A DNA stretch of 64,000 bases from JAJAZB01 sp964244295 (GCA_964244295.1 CAXTIG010000003.1:1-64000), one strand, 5' to 3'. Shown: positions 50,485 to 59,169, counted from the first letter of the stretch. Notes: a model not told the origin generated them from the letters alone. Numbers and translations are program-made.

Positions 50485-50587
50485 TGTCATTCCGACGATA
50501 GGAGGAATCTCGTTGGCCTATCGTGTTACTTGTCCATAGCCAACGGTTCGGTAGGCAAACGAGATTCCTCCTATCGTCGGAATGACA
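50485..50587. repeat. Inverted repeat, GTCATTCCGACG family, in the ribH leader
   Basis: 36-nt arms at 50485-50520 and 50552-50587 match with one mismatch. CCATAGCCAACGGTTCGGTA at 50534-50553 is the reverse complement of a near-copy of the loop at 22709-22728. It ends 26 bases before the ribH start. Confidence 0.92.
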
Positions 50588-50613
50588 AAATCGTCGGAGT
50601 GACAAAAAACGAT

Positions 50614-51114
50614 ATGGCTTCCACCCTCAAAAACCTCAGCGACTTCCGCACCACCGACCTGCCCGACGTGTCGGGTAAACGCTTCGCCATCGTCGTGGCC
50701 GAATGGAACGAGCAGGTGACGGGTGCCCTGTTGCAAGGTGCCTACGACACGCTACTGAAATACGGCGCGGTGGCCGAAAACGTGACGGTGCAGTGGGTGC
50801 CCGGCAGCTACGAACTGAGTTTCGGCGCGCAACTCGCCGCCCAGCAACGCGAAATCGATGCCGTGATTTGCCTCGGCTGCGTGATTCAGGGCGAAACCAA
50901 GCACAACGACTACATCAACCACGCCGTGGCCCAGGGGCTGACGAACGTGAGTTTGAACTACAACAAACCCGTTATTTTTGGCGTACTCACGCCCAACACC
51001 CTGGAGCAGGCCCTCGACCGGGCGGGCGGCCAGCACGGCAACAAAGGCGACGAGGCGGCGATGACGGCGATTAAGATGCTGGGGGTGAAGTTTTCGGATG
51101 GAATGCCGTTTTGA
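50614..51114 (+). CDS. ribH: 6,7-dimethyl-8-ribityllumazine synthase
   Basis: A 166-residue enzyme that joins 3,4-dihydroxy-2-butanone-4-phosphate to the pyrimidine, the penultimate step of riboflavin synthesis. IVVAEWNEQVTGALLQGA, WVPGSYELSFGAQLA and CVIQGETKHNDYI (catalytic His in the last) are all present. I chose the ATG at 50614. No other rib gene and no FMN riboswitch is seen. The DUF2442 gene follows after 6 bases. Confidence 0.96.
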   Translation: MASTLKNLSDFRTTDLPDVSGKRFAIVVAEWNEQVTGALLQGAYDTLLKYGAVAENVTVQWVPGSYELSFGAQLAAQQREIDAVICLGCVIQGETKHNDYINHAVAQGLTNVSLNYNKPVIFGVLTPNTLEQALDRAGGQHGNKGDEAAMTAIKMLGVKFSDGMPF

Positions 51115-51120
51115 ATTCGT

Positions 51121-51390
51121 ATGAAATTAGAAGGTTTTCAAGGAGTTTATCCGGTGATTGAAAGGGTAAGTTTTGCTTTCAGAGACAAAATCGCGCTCCA
51201 CCTGCGTGACGGACGCGTATTACTGGCTCCGCTGCAAAACTTCCCGTCCATCGAACAGCTTTCGCCCGCTCAACGGCGCAAATTGACCATCGTCGATGAC
51301 CAGTTGCTCATGTTCCAAGACTGTGACGAAATTTTTCACCTGGAGCAGTTTCTGGGCAAGGAACAGGAGTATTCGTACCGGTTTAACTGA
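51121..51390 (+). CDS. DUF2442 domain protein
   Basis: An 89-residue protein. VSFAFRDKIALHLRDGRVLLAPLQNFPSIEQLSPAQR is the DUF2442 core (two strands with DGR, then PL..FP). Such proteins are small, often next to toxin-antitoxin genes and NTase/HEPN pairs. It is closely spaced with ribH and the nucleotidyltransferase. Its function is unknown. Confidence 0.82.
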   Translation: MKLEGFQGVYPVIERVSFAFRDKIALHLRDGRVLLAPLQNFPSIEQLSPAQRRKLTIVDDQLLMFQDCDEIFHLEQFLGKEQEYSYRFN

Positions 51391-51396
51391 AAGACT

Positions 51397-51696
51397 ATGC
51401 TGACGCAAACGCAGGTTCTTGACGTGCTGCGCGGTTCCAAAGATGAATTGCGGCAACGTTTTCACGTCGTCAAAATCGGCTTGTTTGGCTCGTTCGCCCG
51501 GCAGCAACAAACGGCATCAAGCGATTTGGATTTACTCGTCGAATTTGAGGAAAACACCGAAAATCTCTACGAAGTAAAAGCAGCATTGCGAACCTGGGTC
51601 AAGGAAAAGCTGGGGCTGGAATCGGACATTGCCCGTGAAAAATACCTTCGGCCTACCGCGAAACAACGCACCCTGAATGAAGCAGTCTTCGTCTGA
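51397..51696 (+). CDS. Minimal nucleotidyltransferase, MntA-like antitoxin
   Basis: A 99-residue nucleotidyltransferase fold protein. GLFGSFARQQQTASSDLDLLVEF is the GSFARG-x-DxD signature. In the MNT-HEPN systems it AMPylates and neutralises its HEPN toxin partner. Here the partner gene, which begins 20 bases before this stop codon, is truncated, so the antitoxin may be orphaned. Confidence 0.87.
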   Translation: MLTQTQVLDVLRGSKDELRQRFHVVKIGLFGSFARQQQTASSDLDLLVEFEENTENLYEVKAALRTWVKEKLGLESDIAREKYLRPTAKQRTLNEAVFV

Positions 51697-51814
51697 CCGC
51701 AGCGAACTCAACCTGCGGGGTATACTTGAATCCATCGAAAAGATTCAGGAATTCACAAGAGTAGTCTTTTTCAACCAGCGCTTATGCCTGTCATTTCCAT
51801 GTTTTATGGCTTAA
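51677..51814 (+). pseudogene. Truncated HEPN toxin (HepT-like) remnant
   Basis: A 45-residue frame starting at ATG 51677. Its first 32 codons (RSELNLRGILESIEKIQEFTR) resemble the start of DUF86/HEPN toxins. After about 51770 the sequence turns into unrelated residues that overlap the next gene, and the catalytic RxxxxH region is absent. It overlaps the MNT gene by 20 bases, as intact pairs do. It is too short for confident naming. Confidence 0.6.
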
Positions 51815-52053
51815 TTGTTTCGCTGTATTACTTCGATAACAAGCAGCACAAATTGCCCCACATTCACGCCCGGTACGGTGAAATGGAGGGTGTGTTTTCC
51901 ATTGGAAGTGGAGACATGATTGAAGGCAGTTTGCCGAGAAATAAGACCAAACTGGTCGAAGCCTGGATTGAAATTCATCGGGAAAGCCTGCTTGCGGATT
52001 GGGAACTGGCCGTGAGCGGGCAGAAGATTTTTTTGATTGAACCGTTGAGATAA
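51784..52053 (+). CDS. DUF4160 domain protein
   Basis: An 89-residue protein. MPVISMFYGLIVSLYYFDNKQHKLPHIHARYGEMEGVFSI, ending before IEGSLPRNKTKLVEAWIEIH and the terminal IEPL, is the complete DUF4160 pattern. DUF4160 is usually paired with DUF2442, as here, and the pair is suspected to be a toxin-antitoxin or regulatory unit. Its start overlaps the HEPN remnant. Confidence 0.86.
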   Translation: MPVISMFYGLIVSLYYFDNKQHKLPHIHARYGEMEGVFSIGSGDMIEGSLPRNKTKLVEAWIEIHRESLLADWELAVSGQKIFLIEPLR

Positions 52054-52058
52054 ATACG

Positions 52059-52310
52059 ATGAATCCTCGCGTCAGTAACGTTGTGCCTTTGTCAAACTAC
52101 CGGCTGAAACTCCAATTCACCAGCGGCGAAATGGGCATTTTCAGCGTGACTCCATACCTCAACAAAGGCCTTTTTTCAGAACTGAAAGATTTGTCGATTT
52201 TTAATGCCGTTCGCGCGTTCAACGGCACGGTCGTTTGGCCCAACGAGTTGGATTTTGACCCCGACACCTTGTACCTGGAGAGCGTGAAAACATCTCAATC
52301 CGTTTCGTAA
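52059..52310 (+). CDS. DUF2442 domain protein, partner of DUF4160
   Basis: An 83-residue protein with NVVPLSNYRLKLQFTSGEMG, FSELKDLSIFNAVRAF and VVWPNELDFDPDTLY, the DUF2442 pattern in its longer form. It lies 5 bases after the DUF4160 gene and probably shares its transcript. Confidence 0.83.
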   Translation: MNPRVSNVVPLSNYRLKLQFTSGEMGIFSVTPYLNKGLFSELKDLSIFNAVRAFNGTVVWPNELDFDPDTLYLESVKTSQSVS

Positions 52311-52330
52311 CCTTCTTCTTCCCAATCCCC

Positions 52331-53689
52331 ATGCAAGTCTGGAAATTCGGCGGAACCTCGGTGGGCAAACCCGAGCGGATGCACTCGATTCGTACCCTCG
52401 TCACCGCCGATTCAGGCCGGAAAATCGTTGTGCTCTCAGCCCTGTCGGGCACGACCAACGCGCTGCTGTCGATGGGCGAAAGCGCCAAAGCGGGCAATGA
52501 TGCCGAGCTTTCACACAAAATCAGCGACCTCTGGGCGCACTACGACGCCTTCCTGCCCGAACTGTACTCGACGCCCGAAGGACTGGCGAAGGGTCAGCAA
52601 ATCGTGGAAAGCGAGTTTTCGTTCATCCAGTCGGTAACGGGCATCCGGCCCTTCACACTCAAGCAGGAAAAAGAACTGGTGGCCGAGGGGGAACTACTTT
52701 CGACTCAACTCTTCGCCACTTATCTCGACGAACAAGACGAAAATTCAGTGCTACTGCCCGCGCTCGACTTTATGCGCATCGATGCCGATGGGGAACCTGT
52801 CTTGAGTTTTACCGAGGAAAAACTCGGCGAAATGCTGGCCCAACACGCTGATAAGCAGCTCATCATCACCCAGGGTTTCATTTGCCGCAACCCGCGCAAC
52901 GAGGTGGACAACCTCAAACGCGGCGGCTCCGATTACACGGCGTCGCTCATCGGCGGAGCCATCCGGGCGGAGGAAATTCAGATTTGGACCGACATCGACG
53001 GGATGCACAACAACGACCCGCGCATCGTGAAAAAGACCTTTCCCATCCGCCAACTCACCTTCGAGGAAGCCGCCGAGTTGGCCTACTTCGGGGCAAAAAT
53101 CCTGCACCCCAGCACAATTACCCCCGCCAAGCAGCGCGGCGTGCCGGTGCGCTTGAAAAACACGATGGAACCCGCCGCCTACGGTACGCTCATCGCCGAC
53201 AACACCAGCGAGCGCGACATCAAGGCCATTGCCGCCAAAGACGGCCTCACGGCCATTTACATTCACTCGACCCGGATGCTCAACGCCTACGGGTTTCTGC
53301 GGCGGGTGTTCGAGATTTTTGAGAATTACAAAACGCCGGTGGACATGATTACGACCTCCGAGGTGTCCGTGTCGGTGACCATCGACAACCCAGAGCATCT
53401 CGACGAAATCACGGCGGAGCTTTCAAAATTCGCCGATTTGGAAGAACACGACCGCGACCAGACCATCATTTGCATCGTCGGGAATTTCTCCGCCGACAAG
53501 GAAGGCATCGCCCTGAAGGTGCTGGAAGCGATGAAAAGCATCCCGATCCGGATGATTTCCTATGGACCGTCGGAGCACAACATTTCGCTGCTCGTCCACA
53601 CCAAATACAAAGCCGAAGCCCTCAACGCCCTCAACGAGCGGCTTTTTTACTACGAAGACGCGATGCAGGGGATTTTTACGGCTCCGTGA
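52331..53689 (+). CDS. lysC: Aspartate kinase
   Basis: A 452-residue enzyme phosphorylating aspartate, first step to lysine, methionine and threonine. VWKFGGTSVGKPERM is the substrate loop, GGSDYTASLIGGAIRA and WTDIDGMHNNDPRIV follow, and the C-terminal part holds two ACT domains (VDMITTSEVSVSVTIDNPEHL, NFSADKEGIALKVLEAM) for feedback control. It is monofunctional, without homoserine dehydrogenase. The end is followed by a strong hairpin. Confidence 0.95.
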   Translation: MQVWKFGGTSVGKPERMHSIRTLVTADSGRKIVVLSALSGTTNALLSMGESAKAGNDAELSHKISDLWAHYDAFLPELYSTPEGLAKGQQIVESEFSFIQSVTGIRPFTLKQEKELVAEGELLSTQLFATYLDEQDENSVLLPALDFMRIDADGEPVLSFTEEKLGEMLAQHADKQLIITQGFICRNPRNEVDNLKRGGSDYTASLIGGAIRAEEIQIWTDIDGMHNNDPRIVKKTFPIRQLTFEEAAELAYFGAKILHPSTITPAKQRGVPVRLKNTMEPAAYGTLIADNTSERDIKAIAAKDGLTAIYIHSTRMLNAYGFLRRVFEIFENYKTPVDMITTSEVSVSVTIDNPEHLDEITAELSKFADLEEHDRDQTIICIVGNFSADKEGIALKVLEAMKSIPIRMISYGPSEHNISLLVHTKYKAEALNALNERLFYYEDAMQGIFTAP

Positions 53690-53700
53690 ATCTGACCTGA

Positions 53701-53737
53701 TAACCCCGCGAGAGTTTTTTTAACTCTCGCGGGGTTA
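53701..53737. terminator. Terminator/CCCCGCGAG-family hairpin after lysC
   Basis: Perfect 16-nt arms TAACCCCGCGAGAGTT at 53701-53716 and 53722-53737, with a loop of five T residues. Confidence 0.85.
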
Positions 53738-53866
53738 AAATCCTGCGAGGTTTGAGGGCTTGATTTCCTGCTAAGTTTACGTTAAACTTTGCTCCTGAAC
53801 CGGCCTCCCGTCCGCGTGTTGCCCAACGGAACCGTCAAAGGAAACGCCGCCACTGCCGCCCTTTTT

Positions 53867-56479
53867 ATGAAACTCAACTCCCGGATTGCGCTTTTGCTGG
53901 GTTGCGGGTTGCTCATCATTGTCCTCATCGGGGCCAATGCCTACCGCATCACCCGGCGGCTGGTCACGACCAACGAGCAGGTGGTGCAAACTCACCTGGT
54001 GCTTCAGCAAACCCAGCGCATCCAGGCCCAGTTGACCAACCTCGACAACAACGTCCGGGCGTATCTCCTCAGCGACAATCCGTACTTCAAGGCCGATTTC
54101 GAGCGCACAGCCCTGGGCATGGGCCGCCAACTGCGCACGCTGCAAAGCCTCACCGCCAACAACCAAAGCCAGCAAGAACGCCTGCGCACCGTCGATCGGC
54201 TTTTTCACGCCAAAGTTCGGCTTAGTGCCCCTTTGCTGGCCGACAAACTGCTCGACAACCGGATGGCCCGGCTCGATTCGGTGAAGCGGTTTCTGGAATT
54301 GAGCGAACGGGCGCGGTTTTTCCTGGTTGGCATGGAGGCCGAAGAGCGCACGATGCTCGACGAGCAAGTAACCCAAAGCCAGCGGTCGGCCACCTACGCC
54401 TTTGGGAGTAGCTTGCTGGGGGCGGCCCTGGCGCTGGCACTGCTAGTCTGGGCCATCACGCTGCTGTACAACACCCTGGGCAATCGCACCCGGCTCAACC
54501 GGCAATTGCAGGAAAATGAACAACGCCTGAAGCAAATTCTGGAAGCGATTCCGGTTTCGGTATCCGTGGTTGACCCGGAGGGGAAGTTGTTTTTTTCCAA
54601 CCAGGCAGCCGTGGCCCTGTTTGGCGAGCAGCTCCTCACCGATTCCTACACCGACCTGCTGTCGTCCATCCAGACGTACCGTTTTCCCAGTGGCGAACCG
54701 TACCCACCCAAAGAACGCCCCCTGCTGCGGGCCATGCGGGGCGAAAGCTCGCAGGTGGACGACATGGAAATCCGCACCGCCGGGCGCTCGTTTCTGGTGC
54801 TGAGTTCGGCCCGGCCCGTGTTCGATTCCGACGGGACGCTGCGGTACGTGGTGTCGTCGAGCATCGACATCACCGAAACCAACCTCTCGCGGCAACGAAT
54901 GCAGGAGGCCAAGGAACTGGCCGAGCGGGCTGCGTTGGTGAAGGAAAATTTCCTGGCCAACATGAGCCACGAAATCCGCACGCCGCTCAACGCCATCCTG
55001 GGGTTTTCCAACCTACTCGAAAATACCACCCTCGGCGCCGAGCAACAGGAGTTCGTGCATTCACTCCGCACGGCGGGCAAAAACCTGCTCACCATCGTCA
55101 ACGACATCCTCGACCTTTCCAAAATCGAGGCGGGAATGCTCCAACTGGAGTCGATTCCCTTCAGCATCGCGTCCCTGGCCGATTCCATCCGAATCATGCT
55201 CCTCCCGGCGGCCCTCGACAAAGACCTCCGCCTGCGCATCGAAACCGACCCCATCCTGCCACCCGTAGTGCTGGGCGACCCCACCCGCCTGACCCAAATT
55301 TTGCTCAACCTGACGGGCAACGCCATCAAGTTTACCGAAAAAGGCTCGGTGCAGATGCACATCGAAACGATGGACATCAACAACTCGACCGTGCGGGTAC
55401 GGTTTACGGTGCGGGATACGGGCATTGGCATCGCGCCGGAGGAACTGCCGCATATTTTCGAGCGGTTCCGGCAGGAAAGCAACTTCACCACCCGGCACTA
55501 CGGCGGCTCCGGGTTGGGCCTGAGCATCGTGAAATCGCTGGTCGACATTCTGGGGGGGCGGCTCCGGGTGCAAAGTACGCCGGGGCAAGGCTCGCTCTTC
55601 GAGGTGGACCTGACCTACGCCATCGCCCACGACACGTACAAGGAAACCCTGCTGCCCGGCCCCAACCAGGGCCTGGCCGAAAACCAATCGGTGACGGTGC
55701 TGGTGGTGGAAGACAACCCCATGAACCAGAAGCTGGCCGTGGCCGTACTCAACCGGCTTGGGTACGAATCGACGGTGGCCGAAAACGGAGAACGGGCGCT
55801 GGCGCTGCTCGGTCAATTTTCGTTTGACATCATCCTGATGGACATCCAGATGCCCGTCATGGACGGCTACGAAACCACCCGACACATCCGCAACCGCCTC
55901 GGCAGCGAGGTGCCCATCATCGCCATGACCGCCCACGCCCTGGCGGGCGAACGTGAGGAGTGCTTTCGGGTGGGGATGAACGGCTTTATTCCGAAACCGT
56001 TTCAGATGGAAGAATTGCAGCAAACCATCCGCACCCACCTGCCCACCGTCCCGACGGTTCTGCCCCGGCCCGAACCCGATGAAATTCCCAACTCGGTGCC
56101 AGCGGCCTTCCGGCTTGATTACCTGCGCGACATCACGGCCAACGACCCGGCGGCCCTCGCCGAGCTGCTCAACGCCTACCTGAGCCACACGCCCGGTCAG
56201 ATCCAGGAATTGCGGCGGACGATGGATTCGGGCGATTTGACGGCCCTCAAACGCGCCGTGCATTCGCTCAAAGCCCCCGCCCAAATGCTGGGCATGGACG
56301 AAGCGGCCCGATTGCTCATCGAGACCGAAACGCGCCTGGCGGCGGGGGATGACCTGCCCGCTGTGATGCTCCAACTCAACGCGGCGCTGGCATTGCTCGA
56401 CGGGACGCTTCCGGCCATTCGCGAAGCAACCCGGACAGCGGCTGAAAGCCCTGTCAGCGGTTGTGGACTAAATCGGTAG
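53867..56479 (+). CDS. Hybrid sensor histidine kinase with receiver and Hpt domains
   Basis: An 870-residue multi-domain phosphorelay protein: membrane helix 1 (about 9-27), a helical CHASE3-like periplasmic domain (about 30-165), membrane helix 2 (near 180-198), a PAS-like domain (about 210-330), HisKA with His368 (NMSHEIRTPLNAIL), ATPase (GNAIKFTEKG, RDTGIGIAPEE, GGSGLGLSIVK), receiver with Asp659 (ILMDIQMPVMDG) and a C-terminal Hpt with His799 (HSLKAPAQML). It can pass phosphate to another receiver; no partner is adjacent. I use the ATG at 53867. The last 16 residues are encoded by the inverted-repeat arm at 56422. Confidence 0.94.
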   Translation: MKLNSRIALLLGCGLLIIVLIGANAYRITRRLVTTNEQVVQTHLVLQQTQRIQAQLTNLDNNVRAYLLSDNPYFKADFERTALGMGRQLRTLQSLTANNQSQQERLRTVDRLFHAKVRLSAPLLADKLLDNRMARLDSVKRFLELSERARFFLVGMEAEERTMLDEQVTQSQRSATYAFGSSLLGAALALALLVWAITLLYNTLGNRTRLNRQLQENEQRLKQILEAIPVSVSVVDPEGKLFFSNQAAVALFGEQLLTDSYTDLLSSIQTYRFPSGEPYPPKERPLLRAMRGESSQVDDMEIRTAGRSFLVLSSARPVFDSDGTLRYVVSSSIDITETNLSRQRMQEAKELAERAALVKENFLANMSHEIRTPLNAILGFSNLLENTTLGAEQQEFVHSLRTAGKNLLTIVNDILDLSKIEAGMLQLESIPFSIASLADSIRIMLLPAALDKDLRLRIETDPILPPVVLGDPTRLTQILLNLTGNAIKFTEKGSVQMHIETMDINNSTVRVRFTVRDTGIGIAPEELPHIFERFRQESNFTTRHYGGSGLGLSIVKSLVDILGGRLRVQSTPGQGSLFEVDLTYAIAHDTYKETLLPGPNQGLAENQSVTVLVVEDNPMNQKLAVAVLNRLGYESTVAENGERALALLGQFSFDIILMDIQMPVMDGYETTRHIRNRLGSEVPIIAMTAHALAGEREECFRVGMNGFIPKPFQMEELQQTIRTHLPTVPTVLPRPEPDEIPNSVPAAFRLDYLRDITANDPAALAELLNAYLSHTPGQIQELRRTMDSGDLTALKRAVHSLKAPAQMLGMDEAARLLIETETRLAAGDDLPAVMLQLNAALALLDGTLPAIREATRTAAESPVSGCGLNR

Positions 56480-56547
56480 CCGAGGTTCGGTTATCCGGCG
56501 AGGTGCAACCGCTGACAGGGCTTTCAGCCGCTGTCCGGGTTGCTTCG
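56422..56547. repeat. Perfect 42-bp inverted repeat, AACCGCTGACAG family
   Basis: Arms 56422-56463 and 56506-56547 are exact reverse complements with a 42-nt loop. The loop has AATCGGTAGCC (56471-56481) and GGTTATCCGG (56489-56498), the inverted counterparts of the loop of the element at 7457. It overlaps the end of the kinase gene and its stop codon lies in the loop. Confidence 0.95.
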
Positions 56548-56569
56548 CCGGTTTCCGGCAAAAAAAGCC

Positions 56570-56577
56570 TACCTTTG
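56570..56577 (+). promoter_or_regulatory. -7 box upstream of era
   Basis: TACCTTTG is an exact TAnnTTTG box 88 bases before the era start. No matching TTG at the usual spacing is seen. Confidence 0.35.
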
Positions 56578-56665
56578 CGCCTGAAAACGCCGCCTACTCA
56601 AGGCGTTGAGCACCTCCCAAAAAAGCCCTAACTTGTTTGTTTCGGGGCTTTTTACGGTCTTTCCG

Positions 56666-57571
56666 ATGGAAGAATTTCCCAACCACAAAGCCGGTTTCGT
56701 CAGCATCGTCGGCAAGCCCAACGTCGGTAAATCCACGCTGATGAACGTGCTGGTGGGCGAGCGCCTGAGCATCATCACCTCCAAGGCCCAGACCACCCGC
56801 CACCGCATCATGGGTATCCTCAACGGCACCCACGATGGCGCTGATTTTCAACTCGTTTACTCCGACACGCCCGGTATCATCAAGCCGCAGTACGAGCTAC
56901 ACAAGGCCATGATGACCTTCGTCCACAGCTCGCTCGACGACGCCGACGTGATTCTGTTCGTCACCGACATCTTCGAAAAACACGACGAAGACGACGTCAT
57001 CCAGAAACTTGCCCGCATCGACCACGTGCCAGTGTTGCTGCTCATCAACAAAACCGACCTCGCCACGCCGGAGCAGGTCGCCGAGAAAATCAGGCACTGG
57101 CGTGAGCGCTTCCCTACCCAGGCCATTCTCTCGATTTCGGCGCTGAAGCAGGAAGGCATCGGCGGCGTATTCGACGCCATCGTGGGCAGTTTGCCGGTTC
57201 ACCCGCCGTACTTCCCGAAAGACGAACTGACCGATAAACCGGAGCGCTTTTTTGCCGCCGAAATCGTTCGGGAAAAAATCTTTTTGAACTACAAAAAAGA
57301 AATCCCGTACAGTTGCGAGGTGGTGATCATGAGTTTCAAGGAAGACGAAACCATCATCCGCGTTTCCGCCGAAATCTACGTCGAGCGCGTCACGCAGCGG
57401 GCCATTTTGCTGGGGCACCAAGGCGAGAGCATCAAGCGGCTGGGAATCCAGTCGCGGGAAGAAATGGAACGTTTTTTCGGCAAAAAAATCTTTTTAGAAA
57501 CCTTCGTCAAAGTAGCCCCCGACTGGCGCAAACAAGCCCAGCGGCTGCGGCAGTTTGGCTACTCGGACTAA
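56666..57571 (+). CDS. era: GTPase Era
   Basis: A 301-residue GTPase that binds 16S rRNA during 30S assembly. VGKPNVGKSTLMNVL is the P-loop, SDTPG the G3 box, NKTDL the G4 box, and the KH RNA-binding domain follows (EIVREKIFLNYKKEIPYS, LLGHQGESIKRLG). I use the ATG at 56666. It is followed by der, which encodes the second ribosome-assembly GTPase, separated by a word-repeat element. Confidence 0.96.
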   Translation: MEEFPNHKAGFVSIVGKPNVGKSTLMNVLVGERLSIITSKAQTTRHRIMGILNGTHDGADFQLVYSDTPGIIKPQYELHKAMMTFVHSSLDDADVILFVTDIFEKHDEDDVIQKLARIDHVPVLLLINKTDLATPEQVAEKIRHWRERFPTQAILSISALKQEGIGGVFDAIVGSLPVHPPYFPKDELTDKPERFFAAEIVREKIFLNYKKEIPYSCEVVIMSFKEDETIIRVSAEIYVERVTQRAILLGHQGESIKRLGIQSREEMERFFGKKIFLETFVKVAPDWRKQAQRLRQFGYSD

Positions 57572-57645
57572 GTGGTGAATGGTGAGTGGTGAATTGTGGG
57601 TAAAACCCGATGATTTTCAACTCACCATTCACCATTCACAACTCA
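57572..57645. repeat. Inverted repeat with GTGAATGGTGAGTGG words between era and der
   Basis: Words GTGGTGAATGGTGAGTGG at 57572-57590 are mirrored by CTCACCATTCACCATTC at 57621-57637. The right side ends just before the der ATG at 57651. Confidence 0.8.
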
Positions 57646-57650
57646 ACCTT

Positions 57651-58958
57651 ATGGCCAACATCGTCGCCATCGTCGGACGCCCCAACGTGGGTAAGTCCAC
57701 CCTGTTCAATCGATTGATCGAGCAAAAAAAAGCCATCATGGACAACGTCTCGGGCGTGACCCGTGACCGGCACTACGGCTACGCCGACTGGACGGAGCAG
57801 TACTTCACCGTCATCGACACGGGCGGGTACGTGGTCGGGTCGGAAGACATTTTCGAGGGGGCCATCCGCGAGCAGGTTGAAATTGCCATCGAAGAAGCCT
57901 CCGTGCTGCTCTTCGTCGTCGACTGCATCACCGGCCTGACCGATTTGGACAAAGATTTTGCCCAGGTGCTGCGCCGCTCGAAAAAACCGGTGCTGCTCGT
58001 TGCCAACAAAGCCGACACCACCGCCAAATCCCACGCCGCCGTCGAATTTTACGAACTCGGTCTCGGCGACCCGTATCCGATTTCCGCCGAAAACGGCTCC
58101 GGTACCGGCGATTTGCTCGACGAAGTGGTGAAAAATTTTCAGGAACCCGGCGAGGAAGACCCCGAAGCGGGCATCCCAAAAATCGCCATCCTGGGGCGGC
58201 CCAACGTGGGAAAATCCTCGTTTCTCAACGCCCTGCTCGGCAAAGACCGCAGCATCGTGACCGACATCGCCGGCACCACCCGCGACGCCATCCACACGCG
58301 TTACAAGGCGTACGGCAATGAATTCATCATCACCGACACCGCCGGGCTACGGCGCAAGTCGCGGGTTCACGACAACATCGAATTTTACAGCACCCTCCGC
58401 TCGCTTCAGGCCCTCGAAGACTGCGACATCGCCGTCATTCTGCTCGACGCCACGCAGGGCCTGGAAGCGCAGGATATGAACATCATCGGCATGGCCGACC
58501 GCGCCAAAAAGGGCATCGTCGTGATGATGAACAAATGGGATCTGGTGGAAAAAGACACCAAAACGGCCCAGGAAATGACCAAAGCCATCCACCAGCGCCT
58601 GGCCCCGGTCGATTACTTCCCGATTGTGTTTACCTCCGTCACCGAAAAGCAGCGGATTTTTCAGGTCGTCGAGAAAATCATGGCGGTGCATGAAAACAAG
58701 CACAAGAAAATTTCGACCTCCAAGCTCAACGACACGATGCTGCCCGTCATTGAAGCCTACCCGCCACCGGCTATTAACGGCAAGTACGTGAAAATCAAGT
58801 ACCTCACGCAGTTGCCCACCAAAAGCCCGACGTTCGTGCTGTTCTGCAACTACCCGCAGTACGTGAAGGAGTCGTACCAGCGCTACCTGGAGAATAAATT
58901 CCGGGAACACTTCGACTTTGAGGGCGTGCCGATTCAGTTGTTTTTTCGGAAGAAATGA
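57651..58958 (+). CDS. der: GTPase Der (EngA)
   Basis: A 435-residue double GTPase for 50S assembly. The two P-loops are VGRPNVGKSTLFNRL (residues 8-22) and LGRPNVGKSSFLNAL (about 180-194), with DTGGYV and DTAGL G3 boxes, and a C-terminal KH-like domain (PPPAINGKYVKIKYLTQ). It follows era after an 80-bp gap; co-transcription is likely. Confidence 0.97.
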   Translation: MANIVAIVGRPNVGKSTLFNRLIEQKKAIMDNVSGVTRDRHYGYADWTEQYFTVIDTGGYVVGSEDIFEGAIREQVEIAIEEASVLLFVVDCITGLTDLDKDFAQVLRRSKKPVLLVANKADTTAKSHAAVEFYELGLGDPYPISAENGSGTGDLLDEVVKNFQEPGEEDPEAGIPKIAILGRPNVGKSSFLNALLGKDRSIVTDIAGTTRDAIHTRYKAYGNEFIITDTAGLRRKSRVHDNIEFYSTLRSLQALEDCDIAVILLDATQGLEAQDMNIIGMADRAKKGIVVMMNKWDLVEKDTKTAQEMTKAIHQRLAPVDYFPIVFTSVTEKQRIFQVVEKIMAVHENKHKKISTSKLNDTMLPVIEAYPPPAINGKYVKIKYLTQLPTKSPTFVLFCNYPQYVKESYQRYLENKFREHFDFEGVPIQLFFRKK

Positions 58959-59010
58959 GGGCAGATTTCGTGTTTTTCACGTGCGTGTCGGCGGGGCGTG
59001 GAGGGCAAAT

Positions 59011-59169
59011 TTATTTACTTGCTTTTCCCAGCGTGGCCTCCACTTTTTCTAACGCTTTAGCTGCCTGGGCCGGGGAAATCACGATGCCCTCCAGCCGGAA
59101 CGAAGCCTGCAAAGACTGGGTGATTTGCTGGCGAACCGCCGACCCATCGGTTTTTAATTTCGGTTTCAT
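59011..59169 (-). CDS. Small protein of 52 residues, possible VbhA-like antitoxin
   Basis: A short minus-strand gene between der and serS. The translation has a basic start (MKPKLKTDGSAV) and a helical block SLQASFRLEGIVISPAQAAK. The pattern of a helix followed by a glycine-containing LEG turn and a serine/proline helix loosely resembles the VbhA antitoxin family that inhibits Fic proteins. No Fic gene is in the window. It is convincing as a coding region because it has a good start and a sensible amino-acid composition, but the name is tentative. Confidence 0.5.
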   Translation of the reverse strand: MKPKLKTDGSAVRQQITQSLQASFRLEGIVISPAQAAKALEKVEATLGKASK

